Shown piece by piece: positions 55,826 to 64,000 of a DNA stretch of 64,000 nt. The stretch's first letter is position 1; each line of letters starts with the position of its first letter. The stretch comes from Vagococcus vulneris (lineage in GTDB: Bacteria > Bacillota > Bacilli > Lactobacillales > Vagococcaceae). A program made the position numbers and the translations under genes. The notes beneath the pieces are model-generated. The model did not search any database. It was not told the DNA's origin and worked only from the letters and a program-made list of their open reading frames with translations. The DNA lies in assembly GCF_003950515.1 (NCBI RefSeq), contig NZ_NGJS01000005.1, positions 62,001 through 126,000 of the forward strand, in the 5' to 3' direction.

Positions 55826-57250
55826 TCCCCTTATCATTTTTTTTAACCCCGCTATAAACGCACTGACATCATCGTTCTTTAAGCGACTGACATTGACACG
55901 ACAACTTTGAAAATCTCGCCTATCATTCAAATAACTTGGATAAACAGCAATTCCTTCATTTAACAAATGCAGCCAATCATCCTTTTTCAATTTTCTGCTG
56001 GTTACAGTTAACCAGATATAATGCCCGCCTTGTGGAAAAGTTGCAGTGACAGAATCTGACAGGTGTTCCATTAAAGCTATTCTAAAATCAGTCATTCGAT
56101 ATGATAAATCACATCGTAGGTCTTTTAACTGTTTATTGAATGATGGCATTTTCAGTGCAACCTCCGCTAAGACTTGCGGGAAAATGCTTAAATTATTTTC
56201 AGTTTCGTCGCGCAGCCTCACCACTTCATCTAAAATAATTCTTGAAGCATAGATCCATCCCAATTGAATATTTTTCCCCAAGACCTTTGATAGTGAACCA
56301 ATGTAAATTACCAAGTCAGGGGCTAATTCTTTCAATAAAGGCAAACGGTTTGGCACCTGATATGCTAATTGTCCAAACACATCGTCTTCTATAATAATCG
56401 TGTTAAATAAGCGGCAGCTTTTTATCAAATCTATTCGACGCTCTAAACTTAAAGTCGTACCCGTTGGATTTTGAAAATTAGGATTTGTGATAACTAGACG
56501 AACATTATTTGTTGTTAATATCTCTTTTAACTGACTCACTCGCATCCCTTCTGAGTCAACCGGAACTCTAATCACATTTAGTGACATTAGTTTTAAAACA
56601 GACAGACCCTTAAAAAAAGATGGATCTTCAATGACTACCGTGTCTCCAGGTTTTAATAATGTCTGAATGAGAAAAAACAAACTTTGCGAACCGCCAGATG
56701 TCACCATTAAATCATCTGGGTCGGGTAAAACCTGATAATTAACAGCAGTATTTTTTGCAATAATTCGACGCAAATCTAAGAGGCCTAATGATTGATTCTC
56801 ACGCTTAAGAAAATCATTCCAAATTAAGTCAGGCAACTTAATTTCAGGAATCAATGCAGTTGGTAGTTCCCCAGTATATGTATCAATAAACGATTGATTT
56901 TTTATGAGAGACTTTTGTTTCATGCAATCCAGATACTCATTCTCATCTTTAGATTGATTGGTTGAAGCACTTCCAATACGACTCAACTGACGGACAATGA
57001 CTGATTCAGTTGATATTTTACTAACAAAAGTACCGCTGTTGACTTTTCTTTCGACAAATCCTTGAAAACAAAGCTCATCATACGCACGTACAATAGTGCT
57101 GCGATTAACCATTAATTCTTTAGCAAGCTGACGCTCTGACGGTAGTCGTCGCTTCATTTCTAATTCACCGTTACCGATTTTTTCAATAATTTGCTGCATT
57201 ATCTGCTGATACAATGGCACTTTTGATTCTCGACTCAATTCAATACGCAT
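55823..57250 (-). CDS. pdxR: MocR/GntR family regulator of vitamin B6 genes (PdxR-like)
   Basis: 475 residues. An N-terminal GntR winged helix (about 1-75, LYQQIMQQI...LPSERQLAKELMVNRSTIVRAYDEL) is fused to a class I aminotransferase-like domain. Seen are MVTSGGSQSLFFL, ITNPNFQNPTG, and the PLP-lysine segment IGSLSKVLGKNIQLGWI. Such regulators bind PLP as a signal. It is divergent from a pyridoxine kinase and ECF component, so PdxR is the likely function. AGAGGTGA precedes ATG 57250. Confidence 0.87.
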   Translation of the reverse strand: MRIELSRESKVPLYQQIMQQIIEKIGNGELEMKRRLPSERQLAKELMVNRSTIVRAYDELCFQGFVERKVNSGTFVSKISTESVIVRQLSRIGSASTNQSKDENEYLDCMKQKSLIKNQSFIDTYTGELPTALIPEIKLPDLIWNDFLKRENQSLGLLDLRRIIAKNTAVNYQVLPDPDDLMVTSGGSQSLFFLIQTLLKPGDTVVIEDPSFFKGLSVLKLMSLNVIRVPVDSEGMRVSQLKEILTTNNVRLVITNPNFQNPTGTTLSLERRIDLIKSCRLFNTIIIEDDVFGQLAYQVPNRLPLLKELAPDLVIYIGSLSKVLGKNIQLGWIYASRIILDEVVRLRDETENNLSIFPQVLAEVALKMPSFNKQLKDLRCDLSYRMTDFRIALMEHLSDSVTATFPQGGHYIWLTVTSRKLKKDDWLHLLNEGIAVYPSYLNDRRDFQSCRVNVSRLKNDDVSAFIAGLKKMIRG

Positions 57251-57278
57251 AAAATCACCTCTTCCTATTTTAACATAT

Positions 57279-57307
57279 AATTGGATGGGTCCACTTTGAT
57301 AAATTGG
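57279..57307. repeat. Direct repeats AATTGG in the pdxR-pdxK divergent region
   Basis: AATTGGAT (57279-57286) and AATTGGCT (57302-57309) occur in the same orientation 23 bp apart, about two helical turns, in the shared promoter region. MocR proteins typically bind such direct repeats. Confidence 0.45.
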
Positions 57308-57365
57308 CTCTATGAATAATTATTGCACATGATAAGCTAGAAAAAAATCTACTGAGGTGGTTATA

Positions 57366-58202
57366 ATGTTAAAAAAAGTTTTATCAATTGCTGGATCAGA
57401 CGCTGGAGGTGGTGCTGGAATTCAAGCAGACATCAAAACTTTTGAAGAATATGGTTTATTTGGTATTAGTTCTATCACCAGTATTTTGACCGTCGACCCA
57501 TCGACACAGTCAGCTGATATTTATCCAATCCCTAGAGATATAGTAGAAAAACAATTAGCTACTGCCTTTTCAGGAGGAGCTCTAGATGCCGTTAAACTTG
57601 GTCTGCTTGGCAGTCTGACAAATATTGAGTTAATAGAAGATTATATAGTTAGAAATAGCCAACATCACTTAGTTCTTGATCCAGTAATGGCGGTTAAAAC
57701 TAACGATACGGTACTTCAACCTGAAATTGTTTCTAGTATGATTAAGAAGTTAATACCCTTATCAGACATCATCACACCTAATTTAGTTGAAACAAAGATA
57801 CTTGCAAATATGCCTAAAATTGAAACAAAACAGCAGATGATGACGGCTGCAGAAAATATTTTTAGTTTAGGACCGAAGATAGTTGTCATTAAAGGCGGTG
57901 CAAGATTTCCTGGATATGAAGCACTAGATTTATTTTTTGATGGCCGCTCCTTTGAATTTTTAACAGGACCAAAAATTAATAGCCAGACAAATCATGGTGC
58001 TGGCTGTTCCTTTGCGGCAGCTATAACTGCCGGTATTGCGAAGGGATTGCAGCCGTTGGATGCTGTAAAACTTGCAAAAAAATATGTCACATGTGCAATT
58101 GAACACGGCCTATATTTAAACGATTTTACCGGCTATGTTTGGCATGGCGCTTTCCAAAACGCACAACAAAGAATGATAGGAGAAATAAACTATGAAAACT
58201 AA
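57366..58202 (+). CDS. pdxK: Pyridoxine/hydroxymethylpyrimidine kinase (PdxK/ThiD type)
   Basis: 278 residues from ATG 57366 with GAGGTGG upstream. Ribokinase fold: VLSIAGSDAGGGAGIQADIKTF, DPVMAVKTNDTVL, TPNLVETKIL and the anion-hole/catalytic NHGAGCSFAAAITAGIAKG. In many Firmicutes this ThiD-like enzyme phosphorylates pyridoxine, pyridoxal and pyridoxamine; the MocR and ECF neighbours favour B6 over thiamine. The stop region overlaps the next start by about 10 nt. Confidence 0.88.
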   Translation: MLKKVLSIAGSDAGGGAGIQADIKTFEEYGLFGISSITSILTVDPSTQSADIYPIPRDIVEKQLATAFSGGALDAVKLGLLGSLTNIELIEDYIVRNSQHHLVLDPVMAVKTNDTVLQPEIVSSMIKKLIPLSDIITPNLVETKILANMPKIETKQQMMTAAENIFSLGPKIVVIKGGARFPGYEALDLFFDGRSFEFLTGPKINSQTNHGAGCSFAAAITAGIAKGLQPLDAVKLAKKYVTCAIEHGLYLNDFTGYVWHGAFQNAQQRMIGEINYEN

Positions 58203-58752
58203 AACACATCAATGGACACTGCCGGAAACAGTCCTTATGGGATTATTTGCCTCCCTAACCGTCATTGGGACATCTATCCGTATTCCTTTGCCGGCGCTTG
58301 TCGGCAATCCGTTTTTCCATTTAGGCATGCCAATTTTATGTCTGGCTGTTCTAACGCTTGGTTTTTTTAAAGGATCTCTAGCTGGAGGAGTTGGTTTTGC
58401 TATTTTTGATATTCTCAATGGTTTTGCAGCAGAGGCTCCTTATTTTATTTTTGAAAGTTTTATTGTTGGCGGAACTTTAGCTTTTTCATATCTTCAGTTT
58501 AAAAACTTTAAAAACAAAGTTTGGTTTATTCCACTAATCATGTCGTTAACAGCAATTGCAAAAATTCTTATGACCTTTTGCAAAAATCTAGTGATTCAAT
58601 TGCTGATGGGAAATTCTTTACCTATAAGTTCAGCTGCCAGTTTTGGAACATTGTATATCACTGTAATTAATGCAATCGCTGCTATTATTATTGTGACACT
58701 TCTCTATAAACCAGTGACAAGTTTAGTTGATAAAATGTTAAAAAAGAGATGA
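58192..58752 (+). CDS. ECF transporter S component, probable vitamin B6
   Basis: 186 residues with six hydrophobic segments and an Ala-rich first helix (ETVLMGLFASLTVIGTSIRIPLPALVG) typical of ECF substrate-binding subunits. The GNPFFHLGM loop and GGVGFAIFDILNG are PdxU/ThiW-like. It is translationally coupled to pdxK and needs the shared EcfAA'T module encoded elsewhere. Together with pdxR and pdxK it forms a B6 uptake and salvage unit. Confidence 0.83.
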   Translation: MKTKTHQWTLPETVLMGLFASLTVIGTSIRIPLPALVGNPFFHLGMPILCLAVLTLGFFKGSLAGGVGFAIFDILNGFAAEAPYFIFESFIVGGTLAFSYLQFKNFKNKVWFIPLIMSLTAIAKILMTFCKNLVIQLLMGNSLPISSAASFGTLYITVINAIAAIIIVTLLYKPVTSLVDKMLKKR

Positions 58753-58780
58753 TACTTTTCATAGTATCATCTCTGTTTTT
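58745..58780. terminator. Bidirectional terminator between the ECF gene and the histidine kinase
   Basis: AGAGATGATACT (58745-58756) pairs perfectly with AGTATCATCTCT (58763-58774), 6-nt loop, then GTTTTT on the plus strand and TTTTT on the minus strand. Confidence 0.9.
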
Positions 58781-60140
58781 AAATAATTGGTTTATTTAAG
58801 ACTGAAAAAGATACCGTTACACCCGTTTCAGTATTTTTTAACATCAGTTGACCACCATGGGTTCTTGCAGTTTCTTTAACCATTGTCAATCCTATACCCG
58901 CATGTTCTGAAGATTGGCGGCTTTTTTCTTCTTGCCACAAAAATGTTGCTGCATGCTTTAGTGCTTCCTCAGAAAAACTTGGACCAACATCTTCCACTTC
59001 AAATGTTGTCTGCTGGTTATTTTGAAAAACTGAAAAAGTAATATCAGTACCAAACATTGCATACCTGATTGCATTGTCCCCAATATTAATCAGTGCTCTT
59101 GAAAGCATAAGCTCATCAGCCTTTATTTCTTTAATAGTAGTGTTTTTTTTATAAATAAGGCGATTATTGTTCTTTTCAGCTGCCGCTTTTAAAAGTTGGA
59201 AAACGTCATTTATTAATTGATCACATTGGATTACGGTCGTTTTCTGATTATCTTTTGATATTATCGATAAATCTCGCATTTTCTCAGTATATTGTTGTAA
59301 TTTGTATCCTGACATATAAACTGACTCAGCTAATTCCTCAATATCCCTATCTGTCGTCTCTTCAAGAATCAATTCGGTATTCCCAGTGATCACTGTCAAC
59401 GGTGTTTTAATATCATGAAGCATCGCCGAGACGTTTCGCTCATATTGCTGAAAATCCGACCACTGATTGGTTAAAGATTCGCGTAATGACTCTCTTAAGT
59501 CTTCCATTGAGTTTAATGCCTCATCAAATTCATTAATTCCTGTATCTGCAATTATCTTGCTGGTTAAATTTTTTTGACTGATTTGCTGTGTCGCTTGAGA
59601 AATTTGAGTTATTTTTTTATTGATTAATAAACTAGCTCGTTTAACAAACAATATAAAATAAGCAAACAATAAAACTAAAATTATACTGAGATAAAAAATC
59701 TCAAAATTTGGAATTAATCGACGAAATGTTCGATTAGTCAGCATCGCTCGATATTTCCAAATAAAAATAATTTTATCACCATTTGACAATGAGGCAGTTG
59801 ACGATTGGTAATTTCCTTCAGATTTTTTTGCTCGCAAGACTAATTTTTCAAATACAGATGAGTCAATGGTTGATCTTTTTATATCTCCTTGAGCATTGTA
59901 AATCGCAAAATCTGTATAATTTGTTGTTAACTGATTGGGTATCTGCTGTTCTTGGTCAATATAATTTAGCCACTGCGTTGCTTCTCTTTCACCAGCATCA
60001 GCTGGAGAAACAATACCTTTAAAAATTAATCCGCTGAAAATCAAAATCGCTACACCAATAATTAAAAGAAAACCGCAGAATTGAATAAAGAACAGGCGCC
60101 CCATATAATACGTTAAACTTTTGGATTTCTTTACTGCCAT
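58779..60140 (-). CDS. Sensor histidine kinase of a bacteriocin-response system (LanK-like)
   Basis: 453 residues. Two membrane helices (about 15-40 and 150-172) flank a ~105-residue extracellular domain; a HAMP-like segment, H-box MLHDIKTPLTVITGNTEL, N-box NIGDNAIRYAMF and G-box HAGIGLTMVKE follow. ATG 60140 overlaps the response regulator stop by 10 nt, so both are coupled. It sits in one operon with a LanFEG-like transporter, as in NisRK/SpaRK and CprRK loci, and probably senses a lantibiotic or related peptide. Confidence 0.88.
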   Translation of the reverse strand: MAVKKSKSLTYYMGRLFFIQFCGFLLIIGVAILIFSGLIFKGIVSPADAGEREATQWLNYIDQEQQIPNQLTTNYTDFAIYNAQGDIKRSTIDSSVFEKLVLRAKKSEGNYQSSTASLSNGDKIIFIWKYRAMLTNRTFRRLIPNFEIFYLSIILVLLFAYFILFVKRASLLINKKITQISQATQQISQKNLTSKIIADTGINEFDEALNSMEDLRESLRESLTNQWSDFQQYERNVSAMLHDIKTPLTVITGNTELILEETTDRDIEELAESVYMSGYKLQQYTEKMRDLSIISKDNQKTTVIQCDQLINDVFQLLKAAAEKNNNRLIYKKNTTIKEIKADELMLSRALINIGDNAIRYAMFGTDITFSVFQNNQQTTFEVEDVGPSFSEEALKHAATFLWQEEKSRQSSEHAGIGLTMVKETARTHGGQLMLKNTETGVTVSFSVLNKPII

Positions 60141-60790
60141 TGATAACCAATCCCCCAAACAGTCTTAATCGGATCACTATCAAACAGACGGCATTTTGCC
60201 CGAACATTTTTGATATGTTCAACAATTACCTTTTCTGTCGTATCGTGTTCATAACCAAAGACGTTTTCATGCAGCTGTTCTTTTGAAAAGATTTGTTTCG
60301 GATGAGTTATAAGAAACGCGACAAGATTATATTCTGATTTAGTAAAGGGTATCAAATTGTCCTGATAAAAGCATTCTCTAGTTAATAAATTGACAGCATA
60401 ATTGTCTAAGTGAACCAGTTCAGTATATCTGCGCTGATCCCTTCTTAAATGTGCATCTACTTTAGCTCGCAGCCCTCGTATTGAGAACGGCTTTTGAATG
60501 TAATCATCCCCGCCGATTCCTAATCCTTGAATCATGTCATTTTCCGCAGTTTTTGCAGTCACAAAAATAATCGGACACGTAACTTGTCTGCGAACACGTT
60601 CACAGAATCTAAAACCATCTTCATCCGGCAGCATCACATCCAACAAAATCAAGTCAGCAAACAATAATTTTTCCTTAGTAGCCAACTTGGTATTTTCCAC
60701 TGTAGTCACTTGATGTCCTGCCTTTTCTAAAGACCGTTTAATAAGATTTAAAATATCTTTATTATCATCAATTGCTAAAATCTTTGCCAT
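60131..60790 (-). CDS. OmpR family response regulator (LanR-like)
   Basis: 219 residues: receiver domain (1-115) with phosphoacceptor Asp in LILLDVMLPDEDG and conserved Thr/Lys (FVTAKTAEN, IQKPFS), then a winged-helix DNA-binding domain (about 125-219, FTKSEYNLVAFLITHP and VIVEHIKNVRAK). Its likely target is the promoter before the LanF-like gene, where 11-bp-spaced direct repeats are seen. Confidence 0.92.
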   Translation of the reverse strand: MAKILAIDDNKDILNLIKRSLEKAGHQVTTVENTKLATKEKLLFADLILLDVMLPDEDGFRFCERVRRQVTCPIIFVTAKTAENDMIQGLGIGGDDYIQKPFSIRGLRAKVDAHLRRDQRRYTELVHLDNYAVNLLTRECFYQDNLIPFTKSEYNLVAFLITHPKQIFSKEQLHENVFGYEHDTTEKVIVEHIKNVRAKCRLFDSDPIKTVWGIGYQWQ

Positions 60791-60832
60791 GTTAATTCAC
60801 TACCCTTTTTTTTATTTATTATAACATGTCGC

Positions 60833-61549
60833 TTAATCACGCACTAATTTACTACCGTGCCACCATGAAATAACGAAACTTAAAAGAAAAATCAACAAGA
60901 GAAGGATGATTGTTAATAGACAAATCAGCTTCAGGTACAGATGGTCATATCTCATCAACGGAATTATACGAGGTGTCCATGATGCTGGAAAAAAATACCA
61001 TAATCCATCACCTAAACTTGTCAAAAATAACGCACTTATCAATCCTTCAAACATCGCCATTGCAAAATGTACTGCTGAGTTAAGATACAGAGTAAAAATT
61101 AAATGGTAAACATATTGAATGCTGAAACACAAACAAATAACTATCAGCAGTTGAACGACAAATTTTACGTCTAATATGTTCTTTAATCTGATTAATAAAT
61201 AAGCAAAAGTTGTTAAGGTAACTGCTAGACAGCCAAAACAGATTAAATAAAATAATTTTGACAAAATTGTCTGCACACGTGATGATGTGAACATCATAAA
61301 GAAACCTCCGCCTGCTTCGTATTCTTGCTGCATAACTATCTGACAGACAATCACAATAATAATCGGAAAACCCAAACTCATTAATTGCAAAAAAAGTGTC
61401 AATTGATTGGCATAATTTTCGGTTTTTATTGACTGGTAAATTAAAAATAGAACGGTATAAATAAGCGGTACAGCAATATGAACGGGAAAAAAATAAGTTC
61501 TTCTTAACTTTATCCAATCGGATCTAAGAAGATTAATAAATCTATTCAT
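60833..61549 (-). CDS. Lantibiotic-immunity-type ABC permease (LanG-like)
   Basis: 238 residues from ATG 61549 (AAAGGAA upstream), overlapping the previous gene by 8 nt. Six helices; MNRFINLLRSDWIKLRRTYFF and QQEYEAGGGFFMM are typical of the MutG/NisG/SpaG half of immunity transporters. It would pair with the LanE-like permease and LanF-like ATPase to remove bacteriocin from the membrane. Confidence 0.82.
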   Translation of the reverse strand: MNRFINLLRSDWIKLRRTYFFPVHIAVPLIYTVLFLIYQSIKTENYANQLTLFLQLMSLGFPIIIVIVCQIVMQQEYEAGGGFFMMFTSSRVQTILSKLFYLICFGCLAVTLTTFAYLLIRLKNILDVKFVVQLLIVICLCFSIQYVYHLIFTLYLNSAVHFAMAMFEGLISALFLTSLGDGLWYFFPASWTPRIIPLMRYDHLYLKLICLLTIILLLLIFLLSFVISWWHGSKLVRD

Positions 61550-62279
61550 ACAACTTTTCCTTTCTTTTTTCAAACCAATACGCTGTTAAAATACTAATGA
61601 CGATAAAGCTAATAATAGAAATCATTAGACCGGGAATGATAACGCTTGTACGATTCAACAGACTCCCTGAACTTAGAGGAATACCATTTGGATTGATTTT
61701 GATCAGTGCTGACATTAAGCGTGAAGTAATTGTCGCTGGTAAAAACCACCAAAAACTGCCAACTACGGGCTGCAGTCCACCCACAGTTGTCAAACAAATG
61801 ACAATAAACCACGTGACTAACCGATTCCACTTTACCACTAGAAATAAGGATAACGGAATTAACCAAATAGAAGTCACAGTCATCACAACGCAGCTCAATA
61901 AACCGGTTAAAACAGAAAATTGCGATGAAAAAATAATGCCTAAGACTGTAACAGCTATAAACAAAATCATGTTTGAAATCAGTAATAATATACTGCAAAT
62001 ACCGATTTTAACTAGCCAACTTCGGCGCAGTGAGACTGGTATAATAAATAGATTAAAGAAATTCATCGCCTTTTCCTCTATAATCGATTCAGTTGAAATA
62101 ATAATAACTACAACAGGCAATATAAGTGTGTACCACCAATTCATTGTGCCAATCTGTACTGCTTGGCCACTCATTAAAAAAACTGCCAACACACAAGTAA
62201 TCAGAGGCAATATGATAGTCAAATACCTTATAGGGCTATGTTTTGTTTTAAGAAACTCGGATTGCCATATTTGTTTCAT
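61542..62279 (-). CDS. Lantibiotic-immunity-type ABC permease (LanE-like)
   Basis: 245 residues, six helices. SEFLKTKHSPIRYLTIILP and EEKAMNFFNLFIIPVSLRRSWLVKI fit the MutE/EpiE/SpaE immunity permeases. The ribosome binding site AGCAGGAG is inside the end of the ATPase gene, so the three transporter genes are coupled. Confidence 0.84.
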   Translation of the reverse strand: MKQIWQSEFLKTKHSPIRYLTIILPLITCVLAVFLMSGQAVQIGTMNWWYTLILPVVVIIISTESIIEEKAMNFFNLFIIPVSLRRSWLVKIGICSILLLISNMILFIAVTVLGIIFSSQFSVLTGLLSCVVMTVTSIWLIPLSLFLVVKWNRLVTWFIVICLTTVGGLQPVVGSFWWFLPATITSRLMSALIKINPNGIPLSSGSLLNRTSVIIPGLMISIISFIVISILTAYWFEKRKEKLYE

Positions 62280-62285
62280 CGTATG

Positions 62286-62993
62286 TTACACTCCTGCTTG
62301 ATTAGGCTGCACGATTTTAAAAAATAATGCTTCTAACGCTTCAATATTTTCTGGTGTTTTACCTTCATAACCTAATTTACCATTGTAAATAATTCCAATA
62401 TTATCAGCCACACTCTCAATTTCTGCCAGAATATGACTTGAAACAATAATCGTGATTCCCTGCTTTTTCAACGTTTTAATTAGATGGCGCAGTTCTTTGA
62501 TAGCAACTGGATCTAAACCGTTTGTCGGCTCATCTAAAATCAAAAGACTCGGCATATTTATTAGTGCCAACGCAATACCAAGACGTTGTTTCATGCCCAT
62601 TGAAAAATTTTTAACTTTCTTTTTCCCTGTATCGCTCAAATCAACCTGATGCAGAACTTTGTGAATGCGTTCTTCTGGAACCCCTAAGATTGTCGCTCTG
62701 ACCAATAAATTTTCGTAGGCTGATAAATTACGATATAATGGTGCGTCTTCAATTAAGGTACCAATTTTTAATAAATCTCCTTCCGTGAGCGGATGCCCAT
62801 CAATTAATATCTCACCTGATGTTGGTTTAATCATTCCTACTAACATTTTTAAGGTTGTTGACTTACCAGCTCCGTTTGCCCCTAATAACCCATAAACTCT
62901 CCCTTGAGGGACATTTAAATTTAAATCATTTATAATTGCATGTCGTTTGTACTTTTTTACAATACCTGTCATTTGTACTTTATATGTGTTCAT
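62286..62993 (-). CDS. Lantibiotic-immunity-type ABC ATPase (LanF-like)
   Basis: 235 residues: Walker A GLLGANGAGKSTTLK, signature NFSMGMKQRLGIALAL, Walker B LLILDEPTNGLDP, H-loop VSSHI. At the Q-loop the sequence reads IGTLIEDAPLYRNLSAYE, with Glu where most ABC proteins have Gln; this E-loop is a known mark of LanF immunity ATPases. GGAGAGAG precedes ATG 62993. First gene of the five-gene operon. Confidence 0.9.
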   Translation of the reverse strand: MNTYKVQMTGIVKKYKRHAIINDLNLNVPQGRVYGLLGANGAGKSTTLKMLVGMIKPTSGEILIDGHPLTEGDLLKIGTLIEDAPLYRNLSAYENLLVRATILGVPEERIHKVLHQVDLSDTGKKKVKNFSMGMKQRLGIALALINMPSLLILDEPTNGLDPVAIKELRHLIKTLKKQGITIIVSSHILAEIESVADNIGIIYNGKLGYEGKTPENIEALEALFFKIVQPNQAGV

Positions 62994-63017
62994 TGTTTCT
63001 CTCTCCTTTCAATTTTT

Positions 63018-63049
63018 ACTATACGTCCTAAATATCAGGAAAGTATCAG
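63018..63049 (-). promoter_or_regulatory. Promoter of the immunity operon with direct repeats
   Basis: On the minus strand two CTGATA units (63049-63044 and 63038-63033) are exactly 11 bp apart, extended as CTGATACTTT / CTGATATTTA. They overlap the -35 region and spacer of a TATAGT -10 (63023-63018). One-turn-spaced direct repeats at a poor -35 are the usual site of OmpR-type activators. Confidence 0.6.
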
Positions 63050-63055
63050 AAAAAC

Positions 63056-63085
63056 AAAAAAAGACTGAATTAATCAGTCTTTTTA
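63056..63085. terminator. Terminator between the broken GNAT gene and the immunity operon
   Basis: AAAAAGACTGA (63058-63068) pairs perfectly with TCAGTCTTTTT (63074-63084), 5-nt loop, with U-runs on both strands. Confidence 0.85.
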
Positions 63086-63113
63086 AATCAGAGAAACAAT
63101 TTAGAAACTTACT

Positions 63114-63628
63114 TTAAATATTAATACGATATATATAATGTTCTCTAAGTTTCCCGTTTACTTCGCGTATGTATGTACCTTCTCTAGTCATACCAAGACG
63201 ATCCAGCAGCTTTTTGGACGACACATTATCTCTTTATCACATTGCGCAACTATTTCTTCGAGGTTAAGATAACCATATGCATAATTCAAGATTGCTTTGG
63301 CTGCTTCGATTCCATATCCTTTATGCTGAAACTCCGTATGAATAATAAAAGCTAATTCTACACACGTTATCTAATCAATTATTGTCGGCAATAGACCAGC
63401 AATGCCTACAACTCTCTTCGTTGAACTCTCTGTAATCAGCCAATAACTGTATCCTGGTGATTTATATAGGTCCTGAATTTTATTAAACCAAACGGATACT
63501 TCAGATTCTGTATATGTCTTGCCCCTCCCTAAATGCATCAAACGTTCATCTTGCAGTATGTCCGCCAATATGTCTTTCTCTTGATAAGTTATTTGTTTAA
63601 AAAATAATCGGTTACTTGAAAACAGCAT
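63114..63628 (-). pseudogene. GNAT acetyltransferase (RimJ-type), broken
   Basis: GCGAGGTGAAACA precedes ATG 63628. The frame reads FKQITYQEKDILADILQDE...YSYWLITESSTKRVVGIAGLL and stops at TAG 63373-63371. Past the stop the same frame continues VELAFIIHTEFQHKGYGIEAAKAIL...EEIVAQCDKE, then a one-base shift near 63220 gives NVSSKKLLDRLGMTREG to a TAA at 63114. The rebuilt protein is ~170 residues with the acetyl-CoA loop QHKGYG (normally Q/RxxGxG). One nonsense and one frameshift mutation make it inactive. Confidence 0.85.
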
Positions 63629-63659
63629 TGTTTCACCTCGCTTAGTAGATTTATTTATA

Positions 63660-63960
63660 CTTTACCTAAACTCGACCAACTTTGCGAAACGTTTTTTGCT
63701 TTATCGTTTAAATAGCCTATAAATCCTGAAACAAACATTTAATTTTGGCGGACATACTCACACTAGCATACGAATATGATTTTTACAGGGATTGGCTTTA
63801 ATTATTTCTACTCCTTTTCTTTCATAATAGTCTTAAAATTTCTCCAATACTTTGTTTGTATTTTCCATAAATAATTTATCGTCTATATTTAGGTGCGAAA
63901 ACCATATGATACTTACCTTTTCATATTGTGTGTGATAAACTTTGATTATCTTTTTTTCAT
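63660..63960 (-). mobile_element. Decayed IS200/IS605 family transposase (TnpA) remnant
   Basis: AGGAGG precedes ATG 63960, but the frame breaks at once. Pieces in different frames match Y1 transposases: QSLSHT, KYHMVFAPKYRR, IIYGKYKQSIGEIL, ERKGVEIIKANPCKNHIRMLV (normally with a DHVHLL HUH motif) and SGFIGYLNDKA. At least three stops or shifts are present and the part with the catalytic tyrosine is missing. The left end of the element may continue past the window. Confidence 0.75.
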
Positions 63961-64000
63961 AAGGAACCTCCTAAATAATTGATATTTTGTGGTTGGAAAA

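Noticed and set aside
61597-62301. 234-codon plus-strand frame opposite the LanE-like gene
   Set aside because: It is an antisense shadow of a clear coupled gene, without a ribosome binding site.

Overview
This 64 kb window is low-GC (about one third G+C) chromosomal DNA of a Gram-positive coccus of the order Lactobacillales. Gene families and their pairings (ReoY/YpiB with YpiA, a NifS-like desulfurase with DUF1831, NapA and CPA1 antiporters, CopB, a GH25 lysozyme with GW repeats, T-box and M-box leaders, AGGAGG ribosome binding sites) fit the Enterococcaceae, for example Vagococcus or Enterococcus. The genus is inference. No rRNA, tRNA, CRISPR array or prophage was seen.

Layout. 1-6 kb: the tail of a YitT-family gene, then ypiB-ypiA behind a gene that looks like a degenerate AroB-fold protein, a GlsB-type small membrane protein, HU and Der. 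6-13 kb: cytosolic asparaginase, an AMP-forming acyl ligase, a SEDS cell-wall polymerase, a VTT-domain protein, PsiE, DUF1831 and a cysteine desulfurase. 14-19.4 kb: one operon for muropeptide sugar recycling (mupG-murQ-murP-HAD phosphatase-murR), with a palindrome over the -35 of its promoter. 19.6-30.5 kb: thrS with a T-box leader, proC, two cation/proton antiporters, ftsK and an aldehyde dehydrogenase. 30.6-39.3 kb: topB overlapping a DUF1033 gene, mgtA under an M-box magnesium riboswitch, mnmA, a candidate C-rich small RNA, and hisS. 39.4-50.5 kb: an APC permease, a large GW-repeat lysozyme, a LysR regulator divergent from a group II PLP decarboxylase, CopB, a FrnE-like DsbA protein and a YebC2-type protein.

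50.6-53.4 kb is a decaying stretch of small membrane and lipoprotein genes, two of them frameshifted. 53.4-58.8 kb holds an M20 amidohydrolase, YaiI/YqxD and YehS proteins, a second candidate small RNA, and a vitamin B6 salvage locus in which a MocR/PdxR regulator diverges from a pyridoxine kinase and an ECF substrate-binding component. 58.8-63 kb is an orphan lantibiotic-type immunity and sensing module (LanFEG-like ABC transporter with LanRK-like two-component system) with no bacteriocin biosynthesis genes. The right edge contains a broken GNAT acetyltransferase and a decayed IS200/IS605 transposase.

The main leads are the AroB-like protein lacking its metal ligands, two orphan promoter-plus-terminator units that look like small RNAs with C-rich or anti-Shine-Dalgarno segments, a 23-codon ORF with a strong ribosome binding site between the M-box terminator and mgtA, and the orphan bacteriocin-resistance module with 11-bp-spaced direct repeats at its promoter.
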